Positions 44,384 to 54,553 of a stretch of 64,000 nucleotides of DNA are shown in pieces. How positions within the stretch are numbered: position 1 is the first letter of the stretch; each line of letters opens with the position of its first letter. This stretch comes from DATCJA01 sp963734635 (GTDB lineage: Bacteria; Acidobacteriota; Vicinamibacteria; Vicinamibacterales; UBA2999). The DNA lies in assembly GCA_963734635.1 (NCBI GenBank), contig CAVTIA010000011.1, positions 186,001 to 250,000 of the forward strand. The letters are read 5' to 3'. Made by a program: the position numbers and the translations under genes. Below the pieces are notes generated by a model. The model ran no database searches. It saw only the letters and a program-made list of their open reading frames with translations, and was not told the origin of the DNA.

Positions 44384-47341
44384 CTAAAATGCAAGTCGGA
44401 ATCCCAACTGCGCCATCCGTGGCTGATACGCCACATTCGGGTTGAACGACGGCTGCGCGTACTGCGGGCTGCTTTCCTGGCCAGTGTAAGAGCCGTAGTT
44501 GGCGTGGTTGAACAGGTTGAAGACCTCGAACAGCCCGTCGATGCTCGAGCGCCCTACGAGCGTGAATCGCTTCTGGAGCCTCATATCGACGCGGTGAATC
44601 GGATCGCCGAGAATGCCATTTCGCGGCGTCGCGCCGCCGCCAGCGGTCGCCGGGCGAGCCCTCGCGCTGATGGACGGATTCCCGAGTGCGGGGTCATTCG
44701 CATTGCCGATGCCGCCCGTGTTGAGCGCATCTCCGCCGTACCTGGTGCCGTAGCGTTGCCCGGACCCGAAGAAGTACAGACCGCTCAACTGGAACCCGTA
44801 GCCCATCTGCCAGATTCCATTGAAGACCGCACGATGCCGTTGGTCGGTGATTGCCAGCCCGTAGCTCTCACCGAGCGGGTCCAGCAGCGGGAACGGGACC
44901 GGGTTCATCACGCCGCTCCAGGGCTGAGGATCGCCGTCGCGGAACCACGAGAGGCTGTAGGTGGCCGCCGCCTGCCAGCGATTGCTCAGCCGCCTGGTGA
45001 CCGACGTTTCCAGCCCGTGATAGTTGTTCCACCCCTCGAAGATGTCCATCGGCACCTGGCCCCACTCGGGATAGGGACGACGGCTGATGTCGGTGAAGGG
45101 ATAGTTCAACCCTGTCGCGGGGTTGAAGCTCAGGTTGATGTTGTAGTTCTGAACCCGATCCTTGCGCGTGCCGTTGTAGGAATAATCGACAGTCACACCC
45201 ATCGTGTCGCCGATCTGCCGCTGCACTCCAATCGACGCCTGATAGCTGTACGGATTCTCGGCGTTCGGCGGTGCAATCGTCTGACCGAGGGCGCGCCGGA
45301 TGCAGCCGGGGCTGAAGTTGACGTTGCAGAACGACTGCTCCAGATCCTCGGCCCTCGGCAACGGCCCGTTCCATGGGTTGACCGCGAAGTCGGGGCGACC
45401 GTCGTAGAGCGCTGACAGCACGCGCTGCGTGTCCGCGAACCGGATTGGATGCGCCACCTGATTGATGAGCCACGCGTAGTACTTGCCGGCGCCACCGCGG
45501 ATCACGGTTTGATCGTTCAGGCTGTACGCGAAGCCGAGGCGCGGCACGATGTTGTCGGTATCGAGCGGGCGGTTTGCGGGCAGGAACGGCTCGACGCCGA
45601 TCTCATTGGCGAACGTGTCGGTCTCGACGTCGTAACGCACCCCGAGGTTCAGCGTCAGTCGCGACGTCGGATGCCAGTCGTCCTGGAACCAGACAGCAAA
45701 GATGTCGCGAGGGCTGTGGATGTTGCAGGGGCCGAACGACGTGCGGAACTCCCGCGAGATGGGCGAAAGTGCCGCGAGGTTCCACGTGCTCGGATCGTTC
45801 CACACCGGGAAGAGCTGCTCGATGTTGGCAGGCACCGGGCCGTTGTCGGCAATCAGGTTGCCGCGCAGGAAATTACACCAGTCGTGCCACATCAGGTACT
45901 TCAGATACTCGCCGCCGACCCGCATGTCGTGACGGCCCCGCAAGATCCGCCGAGATCGTCAGATCATTTCGCAACGTGTAGACGTCCTGACCGATGAACT
46001 GCGGGAAGTTCGTACCTCCGCCGATGTTGAAGCCGCGCAGGTTGATCACCGGCGCGTACTGCCGCTGGTTGGCGAGCGGATTTCGCGCGTTGGCGAGCCC
46101 CGCTCGGGTTCGCCCACTTGACGTTTGGCTCTATCAGCCACCGGTTGGCCGCCCAGCCGACCCTCGTTTCGTTGAACGCACGGTTGCTGAGCACGCGGGT
46201 GAACGTGCCCTGGAGCGCCTCGGCGTACTTGTCGAAGCTGACCGAATTGGCCGGGTGGTTCGTCGCGCCGCCAATCGTCCCCTGCGTGCCGTCGATCGGC
46301 TGATAGTCGCGCCACATGTAGCTGGATATGGTAAAGCGCGTGTCAGGCGACAGTTGGCTGTCGACGCGCAGGCTCGGCTTGTGCTGCGTGCGCGTTTGCG
46401 GCAGATCGATATTGAAGCTCGGATACGGCGTGTTGTGCGTCACGGTTGACGGCTCGCGCTCGTATTCGTAGTTGAAAAAGAAGTGCATCCGGTCGCGCCG
46501 GATCGGGCCGCCGGCCGATGTGCTGATCTGCTGGTTCGAGTACGGCAGCACGCGGTGCTGAATGAAGTCCTCCGCATTGAGGCTGTCGTGCCGGAAATAC
46601 CCCGACACCGAGCCTAACGGCGTGTTGGTGCCCGACTTGGTAATGACGTTCACCTGCGCGCCCGACGAGCGCCCCTGCGTCGCATCGAAGCGGTTGGAGA
46701 TGAACTGGAACTCCGCAATCGCATCGCGGCCGAAGCTCGGCTGGCGGTTCGCTCCGCCACAGCAGTTGTTCGTGACCTGCATGCCGTCGACGTTGAGCTG
46801 GACCGTGCCGAGGCCTGTCGTCACAGGCACGCCGCCGGCCTCAGTGTGGTTCGCGCGGTTACCTGGCGCCAGCAGCGACAGATCCAGGAAGTTGCGCCCG
46901 TTCACCGGCAGCTCCTGCATCTGCCGTGAATCGATGTTCCCGCCTAACTGAGAGGTCGCGACGTTGACGAGCGGCGCCTCACCTGTCACCGTCACCGTCT
47001 CCGACACGGTGGAAGGCGACATCTCGAGGTTGATCGTCACCTGCTGGCCGACCAGGACCTCCAGCCCGGTACGCTCCAGGGACCTGAAGCCAGACAACTC
47101 TGCGCTCATCCGATACACGCCGATCCGTACTGGAATTCGAAAGACGCCGCGCTCATCGGTGACGGTTTCGAACTGAGTGCCCGTCGCCTCGTGCACTGCT
47201 CGCACGACCACTCCAGGGAGAACGCCCGATGTGGAGTCGGTCACGGTTCCACCTATCGTGGCTTCCTGGGCAAACCCGACTCCAGGTATGAGCGAGCATT
47301 GCAACCACGGCCACCAACGCCCAAGTGCAAAGACGTCCCAT
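44384..47341 (-). CDS. TonB-dependent receptor with carboxypeptidase-regulatory domain, three frameshifts
   Basis: An outer-membrane transporter related along its length to the receptor at 17436. The start at 47341 (AAAGGAG ribosome site) gives MGRLCTWALVAVVAML. A one-base shift near 47290 leads to PGVGFAQEATIGGTVTDSTSG with the regulatory domain, the QMQELPVNGRNFLDLSLLAPG plug and GYFRHDSLNAEDFI. A second shift near 46097 opens GLANARNPLANQRQ and GQDVYTLRNDLTIS, and a third near 45945 opens GRHDMRVGGEYLKYLMWHDW and the rest of the barrel to VFNLFNHANYGSYTG. Each is repaired by deleting one base; the repaired length is about 984 residues. I treat the gene as probably functional. Confidence 0.82.
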
Positions 47342-47484
47342 TGGCGCTCTCCTTTCACAGAGTGTCTCTTCAGACTCCGGTTGGCACCTACGAGCGACGA
47401 CTCGACCCGACGAACGCCTTGTATATGTGTGACCGTGGCGACCCGTTGTTTGTTCGTTACGTCCTCACGACAGTCTCATAACCC

Positions 47485-47534
47485 GTAGTGGCCGGCTTCA
47501 GCCGGCCCAGGTCCGCCTGAAGGCGGACACTACG
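47485..47534. repeat. GTAG/CTAC-bounded double palindrome
   Basis: GTAGT...ACTAC ends enclose two stem-loops, GGCCGGCTTCAGCCGGCC and GTCCGCCTGAAGGCGGAC. It lies in the 207-base spacer between the VPDIQGYW-type gene and the TonB receptor. The rest of that spacer shows nothing recognisable. Confidence 0.7.
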
Positions 47535-47548
47535 TGCGTTATGAAACG

Positions 47549-48406
47549 TCACCACGGCAGATCGAACATTACATGAACGGCCTTATTGCCTTCGCATATC
47601 GCGCTTTCCCATTGTTCGTCCGGCTTGTTGCGCCCCATGGTCACCGCGAGCTTCCATGGCCTCGCGAACACTTTTGGATCCTCGATCGTCGCGACGTAGT
47701 CGATCCGATCAGCGCTCGCAAAAGTCCATCGCTCCTGCACGCGCATGGCGTCGCTGTGGAAGCTCCCGACGATGTCGAACCACGTCTTGTCGTTGTGGTT
47801 GGTCACATCGACGACCAGCGTGTTGCCTTCCCATCGTCCGCGCGAATCTCCCATCCACAACTTGAGCGTGTCGCCGACGGGCGGGCGCCCGTCGAGATAG
47901 ATGACGCGATAGTGATGACCGAATTCGTGCAGAATCACGATGTACTTCGGAAACTGAAGTATCCGCATGTTCCCCTGGTAGTTGATCCGGGGAACGCCCT
48001 CCTCGAAGCATCGCGAAACAGGGTCCAGGTACTCGACTTTGGACGGCCTCATATGCTCCGAGTAATGGAACGCGGCCTTCTCCGCGGCCCCGGGCAGGTA
48101 CGGGATCTTGCCGTCGGGTGGGTCGATCACCGGCTTGCCCTTCTGTGGTGCCTGGCCGCCGATTCGGGTGTGCTCTTCGCGATCGACGAAGCCCGCCTGG
48201 ATGCTGTACGTGGTGATATCGCTCCGTTGGCTCCAGTAGCCCTGGATGTCCGGCTGGCCGTCCGCGGTCCGAGGTGGGGTCCATCGTGTTTCTGTTTGGG
48301 CCGACGGCTGCTGCGTGCCCGTCGCCTGACCTGCGACAGGACCTGCCGCAACCAACGATGCGGCGATCGCAATCGCCACCATTGAACCAAGGCATCCATT
48401 CCTCAC
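47549..48406 (-). CDS. Secreted protein of unknown function, xPDxxGxW family (type B)
   Basis: A 285-residue exported protein distantly related to the type A proteins at 28194, 33151 and 39370. The signal peptide ends VAGQ near residue 27. Shared blocks are DGQPDIQGYW, CFEEGVPRINY, FPKYIVILHEF with a following His-His, VIYLDGRPP, WMGDSRGRWEGNTLVVDVTNHNDKTWFD, ERW and ATIEDPKVFARPWK. Its conserved Cys lies in the same position as in type A. The start is a GTG at 48406 with AAGGAG 6 bases upstream. No known domain. Confidence 0.7.
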   Translation of the reverse strand: MRNGCLGSMVAIAIAASLVAAGPVAGQATGTQQPSAQTETRWTPPRTADGQPDIQGYWSQRSDITTYSIQAGFVDREEHTRIGGQAPQKGKPVIDPPDGKIPYLPGAAEKAAFHYSEHMRPSKVEYLDPVSRCFEEGVPRINYQGNMRILQFPKYIVILHEFGHHYRVIYLDGRPPVGDTLKLWMGDSRGRWEGNTLVVDVTNHNDKTWFDIVGSFHSDAMRVQERWTFASADRIDYVATIEDPKVFARPWKLAVTMGRNKPDEQWESAICEGNKAVHVMFDLPW

Positions 48407-48444
48407 GCGACGCTCCTTTCAGGACAAGGGCTCGATTTCACAAC

Positions 48445-48494
48445 GTAGGGCGGGCCTTTATGCCCTCCCTGGCGCGGCGTAAAGCGCGCCCTAC
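48445..48494. repeat. GTAG/CTAC-bounded double palindrome
   Basis: GTAGGGCG (48445) and CGCCCTAC (ending 48494) bound the inner stems GGGCGGGCCTTTATGCCCTCCC and GCGCGGCGTAAAGCGCGC. It sits between the two type B genes, the same family as 36963 and 47485 but with different stem sequences. Confidence 0.7.
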
Positions 48495-48512
48495 GTGAGT
48501 CTGAAACCGCTT

Positions 48513-49322
48513 TTAGCGCGCAATCTTGTCTCCCGGCCTTGTTCCCACCGCAACACCGTCGAACGCATAGCAGGAGTGTTCGAGCAGCTGAACGTTCGCC
48601 TCCTTCCGGCGATACAACAGCATGCTCATCTTCCAGGGACGCGTAAACACCTTCGGATCGGTGACCGTCGCTTCATAGTTGATGGTGTCGCGGTCCACGA
48701 AGCTGAACCGCTCCGTCAGCTGCATCTCCTCGCTGTGGAAATTGCCGGCGCGATCGAACCATGTATCGGCATTGAAATGCCGCGCGCTGACAACGAGCGC
48801 GTCGCCTTCCCACCGCCCGCGCGAATCGCCCATCCACCATTCGATCGGGCCTTCCGGGTGCGGGCTGCCGTCGACGTAGATGTGCCGGATCGTGTGTACG
48901 TATTCGAACAGGACGGCGATGTAGGTCGGCGTCTGAATGATCTGGAATGGCAGCGGCATGTACATGATCCGCGGGATGCCGGGAAGATAACAATTGACCT
49001 CGGGATCGAGTGTCAGCCGGTTCTTGTAGTTCTCCTCTTTCTTCGCGCGCGCCCAGGGCTGGTAAGGAATCTCATTGCCCTCGACGACGCCTCGATTCGC
49101 TGGAATGCCTAGCCAGGGTGCGCTGTGCGGACCGGGTGCCGCGTTCTGGTCCTGGATATTCCAGGCCGCACCGTTCATTACCTGCCAGATGCCTGACATG
49201 TCGGGACGACCGTCAGGGGTGCGCACCAATCCCGGACCACCGGCGACCTGACCACCGGTCATTGCGGGCGCGAGCGAGAGCAACGCCGTCGCAACGACGC
49301 ACCCAGCAACCCGGCTATGCAT
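48513..49322 (-). CDS. Secreted protein of unknown function, xPDxxGxW family (type B)
   Basis: A 269-residue exported protein, tandem paralogue of the one at 47549. The signal peptide ends near residue 25 (TGGQ). The blocks are DGRPDMSGIWQVMNGAAW, VNCYLPGIPRIMYMPLPFQIIQTPTY, IRHIYVDGSPHP, WMGDSRGRWEGDALVVSARHFNADTWFDRAGNFHS, ERFSFVD, ATVTDPKVFTRPWK and a C-terminal HSCYAFDG. AGGAG lies 6 bases before the ATG at 49322. It is the first gene of the long minus-strand run that ends at 28194, unless the spacers contain internal terminators. Confidence 0.7.
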   Translation of the reverse strand: MHSRVAGCVVATALLSLAPAMTGGQVAGGPGLVRTPDGRPDMSGIWQVMNGAAWNIQDQNAAPGPHSAPWLGIPANRGVVEGNEIPYQPWARAKKEENYKNRLTLDPEVNCYLPGIPRIMYMPLPFQIIQTPTYIAVLFEYVHTIRHIYVDGSPHPEGPIEWWMGDSRGRWEGDALVVSARHFNADTWFDRAGNFHSEEMQLTERFSFVDRDTINYEATVTDPKVFTRPWKMSMLLYRRKEANVQLLEHSCYAFDGVAVGTRPGDKIAR

Positions 49323-49417
49323 GAGGACTCCTGGCGATCCGTCACTGGCGTGACGAACGCGTGGATTCTAGGGACGCACGTCGAAATCTGTCAAGGTTCG
49401 CGATGCTTTTCGGGCGG

Positions 49418-50336
49418 TCAGGCAGCAATCCGAGCCGCTCGGAATTCCTCGAGCAATCTCGGGACGTTGCCCGAAACCGAGTGAAGCGCCGGCCCCCAGC
49501 CAAGCTCCTTCGCCCGCGGACTGCGCACAATCTGGTTCAGCGCGAGCGCATCGGCGTACGGACCCATCTTCGCGCGGGCCTCGGTGATCGGCACGTGGCG
49601 GACATCCGGCTGCATCTTCGCGTGCCGCGCGACGGCTTCCACGATGTCAGCCACGCGCTCATCCGCCTCATCATTGGCGTGATAGATACCCGACGCCTCG
49701 GGCATTGTCGCGACGCGCAGGTACAGGTCGGCCAGATCCCGGTCGGTACACGCATGCCCAGCAATTTCGCCCGTCACCTACAACGCGGAGCAGCCCGTTG
49801 GCGGCGTCTTTCAAGAGATCTGCAATGATGCCGCGCGCGCCTCCGTAAACGATGCCGGGCCGCACGACAGCGGTGCGAAGCATCCGTCCGCCCCCCGCAT
49901 CAAGGATGAGCTGCTCATGGTCGGGCAGCCACGCGACGAGCGGTGTCGGCCGCACAGGTGCATCCTCGCCAGCAGCGCCCGACGTATTCCCCAGCACCCA
50001 TACGCCAGACGTGTAGACGAAGCTCACAGCCTGGCCTTTGGCTGAATGCCGGATCGCTGCGCCCAGCAGAGCGTCGATCGCCTGTCGATCCACATCGGGT
50101 CCGCGTTTGACGGGCTCGAGCGCCGCATGAATGATGCTGTCGCATCCTTCCGCCGCCGCAGCGTAGTACTTCGGTACTGAGAGGTCGCCGACGATCGCAT
50201 GCACACCGCGCAGCTTCAGATGTTCGGCTTTTTCGGGATCCCGCACGAGAGCGACTACGGTATGCCCGCCACGCAGCAGCGCTTCGAGTACAGCCGATCC
50301 GATGTACCCGGTTGCCCCGGTCAGAAAGATGCGCAT
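49418..50336 (-). CDS. NAD-dependent epimerase/dehydratase-like protein, one frameshift near 49752
   Basis: An extended short-chain dehydrogenase. The first frame (ATG 50336) has the Rossmann motif TGATGYIGSAVLEALL, VRDPEKAEHL, GDLSVP, the YTSGVWVLG segment and RPGIVYGGARGIIADLL. After RVVGDGRNCWACVY the protein continues in the next frame as DRDLADLYLRVATMPEASGIYHANDE and ends RLLEEFRAA. Removing one base near 49752 (one C of TACCGACC) restores the usual reading. The repaired length is about 305 residues. The Tyr-x3-Lys active-site motif is not obvious, as in atypical NmrA-like members; the substrate is unknown. It is divergent from the fused acyl-CoA synthetase gene. Confidence 0.8.
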
Positions 50337-50426
50337 TGTGAGGGTGACATTGTAGTCGCTGTTGGGGTCGAATCCAGGCAATGAAAAACTTGGTGTCGTT
50401 ATCTTCTTCTGGCTGTTCTCGGTGAA

Positions 50427-52991
50427 ATGCCCAACCAGGCGAACAGGCGCGATAATCCGACAGTGGCTCGTGACACGCTGATTGATTTCTTCCGGGACCT
50501 GTCTGCGCCGCCCGGCGAGTTCCTCGCGTACGACGACGGCTACAGGCGCCGGAGCTACACGTACCAGCAGGTTGGACGCGCCGCGCGCGGATTTGCGGCA
50601 AAGCTCGCCGGAGCCGGGCTCAACAAGGGCGACAAAGTCATCTTCTGGGGAGAGAACCGCCCCGAATGGATCGCGTGTTACTGGGGATGTCTCATCGCAG
50701 GCATCATCGTGGTGCCAATCGACTATCGCTCGTCGGCAGAATTCGTCGCCAAGATCAGCCGGCTGGTGGACGCACGCCTAGTCCTACTGGGAGATGACAT
50801 CCCGGAACTGCCACCCGGCGCGGAGTTCGGGTCCGCACCGGTGTGGCAGTTTGCCGATCTTGACTGGCGCGCCGATGCGCCGCTGCCAGATATCGCCGTG
50901 TCACGGGACGACATCACCGAAATCATGTTTACGTCAGGCGCGACCGGCGAGCCCAAGGGCGTCGTCATCCGCCACCGCAACGTGATGGCGAACATCGTTC
51001 CGGTCGAGCGGGAAGTCATCAAGTACCGCAAATACGCCCGCCCGTTTCACCCGATCCGCTTCCTGAATCTCCTGCCGCTCAGCCACATGTTTGGGCAGGC
51101 GATGGCAACCAATGTTCCGCCGATGGTTGACGGAACCGTCATCTTCACGCGCAGCTTGAACCCGCAGGACATCATCCATCTGATCCGGCATCGCCGTGTG
51201 TCGGTTGTGGTGTGCGTTCCCAAGATTCTGGACGTGCTGCGCGAGTACGTGGCGCGCGCGATACCTGAATCGGCGGAGGCGCCCGCAGCCGGCACGTCGG
51301 TGCCCGCCCGATGGTGGAAGTACAGGCGAGTGCACTCTGCGTTCGGCTTCAAGTTCTGGGCCTTTGTCGTAGGTGCAGCTCCACTCGCGTCGGAGCTCGA
51401 AGAATTCTGGCGCCGGATGGGCTTTGTCGTGCTTCAGGGCTACGGTCTGACCGAAACCGCACCGATTGTGACCCTCAACCATCCGTTCAGAAGACGGAAG
51501 GAGGGTTCGGTCGGAGAGCCAATCGCCGGCGTCGAAGTACGGATTGCGGAAGACGGCGAGATCCTCGTTCGCGGGGAAAACGTCACGAGTGGTTACTACG
51601 CGTCGAACGCCGAAGTGGTCACTGCCGATTCTCCGATCGACGCCGAAGGGTGGCTGCATACCGGCGACGTCGGCGAGCGCGACAGCGACGGTCGACTGTT
51701 CATCAAAGGGCGCAAGAAGGAAATGATCGTGACGCCCGAGGGACTCAACGTCTTCCCCGAGGACGTCGAGCGCACACTCAACCAGGTCCCAGGTGTTCGC
51801 GACTCCGCCGTCGTCGGCGTGGCCAATGGCGCCGAAGAACGTGTTCACGCGGTGCTCGTGCTCGAGCCGGGTGCACACGCGAACGACATCGTGCGTCAGG
51901 CGAACGCTGTTCTGTCCGACCACCAGCGGATCCGAGGCGTGTCGGTATGGACCGATGGCGACCTGCCCCGTACGGAAGGGACTCGAAAGCTGCGGCGCGG
52001 CGCCATTCGCGACTGGATTGTCTCCGGCACGAAACCGTCCGCATCGGCCGGTGAGGACACACTCGAGGCCCTCATGACGCGGTTTGCGCGCGGCCGCGAG
52101 GTCAGCGGGACTACGACGCTCGAGGAGCTCGGCCTGACCTCGCTCGAGCGCGTCGAGCTGATGGTGGCGCTCGAAGACCGATTTCAGACCCCCGTAGACG
52201 AATCGCGCTTCGCCGAGGCCCGCAGCGTTGACGACCTGCGACGGCTCGTAGCTGAGGAGCGAGCTCCCGAGGAGGTCCATCAAGCAATCGATTTTCCTTC
52301 CTGGAATCGATCGTGGCCCGTCGCGTTGATTCGCCGCCTGTCCCTTGCAACCTGGATCGTGCCACTCACACGCGCTGTCGCCCACGCACGTGTCGAAGGG
52401 CTCGAGCATCTCAGAACGATCGACGGGCCGGTTGTCTTCGCGTCCAACCATTTAAGTCACCTGGACGTGCCAGTGATCCTGGCGGCAATGCCTGGCCGAT
52501 GGCGTGCGCGGGTCGCGCCGGCGATGCTCAAGGAATTCTTCGAGGCGCACTTTCATCCGGGCGAACACACGTGGCTCAAGCGGTTCACGAATTCGCTGAA
52601 CTATTACCTTGCGTGCTTCTACTTCAACGGCTTCCCTATCCCGCAGCGCGAGATCGGTACGCGCCACACGCTCCACTACATGGGCGACCTGGTAAGCGAC
52701 AACTGGTCGATCTTGATTTTTCCGGAGGGCGTCAGAGGCGAGACCGGGACGATCAGATCCTTCCGCGGCGGCATTGGCATGATCGCGTCACGGCTCGATG
52801 TGCCCGTGGTCCCCGTTCGTATCGACGGGGTGGAGCGGGTGCTCCATCAGAGCTGGAGAATGGTTCGGCCCGGCAGGGTTCGGGTAGCGTTTGGCGCCCC
52901 GATGCGACTGCGCGGCGATGATTATGCGGCTCTCGCACGTGAAGTGGAAGAGCGCGTGCGCGCGCTCGCTCCAAACGACACGATCCGTTGA
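50427..52991 (+). CDS. Fused acyl-CoA/ACP synthetase - acyl carrier - 1-acylglycerol-3-phosphate acyltransferase
   Basis: An 854-residue three-part enzyme. Residues about 15-530 are an AMP-forming synthetase (FTSGATGEPKGVVIRH near 168, QGYGLTETAP near 337, GWLHTGDVGERD near 409, RKKEMIVTPEGLNVFPEDVE). About 545-620 look like an acyl carrier domain with the attachment-site pattern EELGLTSLERVELM. About 640-845 are a PlsC-type acyltransferase with NHLSHLDVP near 673 and FPEGVRGETG near 770. It could activate a free fatty acid, hold it on its own carrier arm and hand it to lysophosphatidic acid, like the bacterial Aas acyltransferase/synthetase but with the domain order reversed and an added carrier. 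Membrane association is expected. Confidence 0.85.
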   Translation: MPNQANRRDNPTVARDTLIDFFRDLSAPPGEFLAYDDGYRRRSYTYQQVGRAARGFAAKLAGAGLNKGDKVIFWGENRPEWIACYWGCLIAGIIVVPIDYRSSAEFVAKISRLVDARLVLLGDDIPELPPGAEFGSAPVWQFADLDWRADAPLPDIAVSRDDITEIMFTSGATGEPKGVVIRHRNVMANIVPVEREVIKYRKYARPFHPIRFLNLLPLSHMFGQAMATNVPPMVDGTVIFTRSLNPQDIIHLIRHRRVSVVVCVPKILDVLREYVARAIPESAEAPAAGTSVPARWWKYRRVHSAFGFKFWAFVVGAAPLASELEEFWRRMGFVVLQGYGLTETAPIVTLNHPFRRRKEGSVGEPIAGVEVRIAEDGEILVRGENVTSGYYASNAEVVTADSPIDAEGWLHTGDVGERDSDGRLFIKGRKKEMIVTPEGLNVFPEDVERTLNQVPGVRDSAVVGVANGAEERVHAVLVLEPGAHANDIVRQANAVLSDHQRIRGVSVWTDGDLPRTEGTRKLRRGAIRDWIVSGTKPSASAGEDTLEALMTRFARGREVSGTTTLEELGLTSLERVELMVALEDRFQTPVDESRFAEARSVDDLRRLVAEERAPEEVHQAIDFPSWNRSWPVALIRRLSLATWIVPLTRAVAHARVEGLEHLRTIDGPVVFASNHLSHLDVPVILAAMPGRWRARVAPAMLKEFFEAHFHPGEHTWLKRFTNSLNYYLACFYFNGFPIPQREIGTRHTLHYMGDLVSDNWSILIFPEGVRGETGTIRSFRGGIGMIASRLDVPVVPVRIDGVERVLHQSWRMVRPGRVRVAFGAPMRLRGDDYAALAREVEERVRALAPNDTIR

Positions 52992-53053
52992 AGTTGCGCC
53001 CTGAGGGTGCCTGTGGCACACTCATTGCTAGATTTGCGTGAAAGGATGAGCTA

Positions 53054-53272
53054 TTGAGCAAAGACGATCTTATAGATATGCAGGGTACGGTCGTCGCGGT
53101 ACATTCGGGAGGCTTGTATCGCGTGCAGTGCGATGCCGGTCATGAAGTCCTCGCTCAGCTGAGCGGCCGGATGCGGCGCTTTCGCATCAAGGTGGTTCCG
53201 GGCGATCGAGTGACAGTTGGCGTCTCACCCTACGATCCAGTACGCGGCATCATCACCTTCCGCGCACGGTAA
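53054..53272 (+). CDS. infA: Translation initiation factor IF-1
   Basis: A 72-residue OB-fold protein that binds the ribosomal A site during initiation. Conserved features are the N-terminal MSKDDLIDMQGTVV, VLAQLSGRMRR and the C-terminal PGDRVTVGVSPYDPVRGIITFR. The length and ends match IF-1 exactly. It starts with TTG at 53054, preceded by AGGATGA, an unusual codon for this gene. It lies 11 bases before a DEAD-box helicase gene rather than in the ribosomal-protein operon, so it may be a second or cold-shock-type copy. Confidence 0.93.
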   Translation: MSKDDLIDMQGTVVAVHSGGLYRVQCDAGHEVLAQLSGRMRRFRIKVVPGDRVTVGVSPYDPVRGIITFRAR

Positions 53273-53283
53273 GTCATCAAGTC

Positions 53284-54553
53284 TTGAAACCTAGTTCAGC
53301 CCACTCACCACAAAAGCCGTCACGTCGCGGCCGGCCCCGCCGCCGACCTCGAGGTTCGTCCGAACGTCCGCACTCAGTGCAGCGCCACGCCGTCGTTCGG
53401 GACGCGAGCGCCCGCCCGTACGAGCCGGTTCTTTTTGATTCCGCACCGCTCGCGTTCGAGCGCCTCGGATTGGACGATCGCCTCTTGAGCGGCATCAAGG
53501 ATCTGGGATGGCGCGAGACACGGCCCGTTCAGAGCGGTGTCATCCCACTGGCCATGGCCGGCATTGACGTGATCGCGTGTGCCGAGACTGGCACAGGGAA
53601 AACGGCGGCATTCCTCGTTCCGATCCTGCAGCGCTTCCTTCGGAGCGAACCGCTGCAGCAGCCCGCCACGCGGGCGCTTGTGCTCGCTCCTACGCGTGAA
53701 CTGGCCGTCCAGATTGAAGACCAGGTCCAGGGATTGACGTACCACACGGGTCTTTCGAGCATCGCGGTGTACGGCGGCGTGCCGATGGATCCGCAGGAGC
53801 GTGCGCTGCGCGCGGGCGTGGACATGGTCGTCGCCACGCCGGGCCGCCTCATGGATCACATGCGACACGACGCGACCAACTTCGCGGCGCTCGAGGTGCT
53901 CGGTACTCGACGAAGCGGATCGCATGCTCGACATGGGCTTCTGGCCGGATGTACAGCGCATTCTGGGCGCTCTTCCGGCGGCACGCCAGACGCTCCTGTT
54001 TTCAGCCACGATGCCTTCTGAAGTGCTGCAGCTGACGCGCGAGTTCCTCCATCACCCGAAGCTCGTGCAGGTCGGCCGGCACGGCGGACCGGCGCAGACG
54101 ATCTCGCACGCGATTCAGACTGTGACGAAGGCTGAAAAAGTCGAGTGGCTCGCTCGGTGGCTGCGCCATGAAGCCGAGGGACCCGTGCTGATTTTCTGCC
54201 GCACGAAGATCGGCGCAGACCGCGTCGCCTCGCGACTGTCGGGCATGGGCATCCGTGCCGCCGTCGTTCACGCCGACCGCACGCAGCAGCAGCGGATGTC
54301 GGCCGTGGAGGGCTTCCGCGCAGGGACCTTCCCGGTACTCGTCGCAACGGATGTCGCAGCGCGAGGGCTCGACATCGATGGCATCGCGCACGTTGTGAAC
54401 TTCGAGGTGCCTGATACTCCCGAGGCGTACGTGCATCGCGTCGGGCGTACCGGGCGCTCTGATTCAACGGGAAGCGCACTCACGCTCGTGGCGCCTGAAG
54501 AGCTGCGGGCGCTGCGCGCGCTGGAGAAAGCTGTTGGGATCCAACTTCAATAA
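53284..54553 (+). CDS. DEAD-box RNA helicase, one frameshift near 53902
   Basis: An ATP-dependent RNA helicase of about 422 residues after repair. An Arg/Pro-rich N-terminal tail is followed by the Q motif (FERLGLDDRLLSGIKDLGWRETRPVQ), motif I AETGTGKTA, Ia APTRELA, Ib VATPGRL; then the frame breaks and continues with motif II VLDEADRML, III FSATMP, IV LIFCRTK, V VATDVAARGLDID and VI HRVGRTGR. Dropping one G in CTCGGTACTCGAC (about 53902) fuses the halves as LEVLVLDEAD. All catalytic motifs are intact, so the break is probably a sequence error. The TTG start at 53284 is uncertain. It follows infA by 11 bases. Confidence 0.88.
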
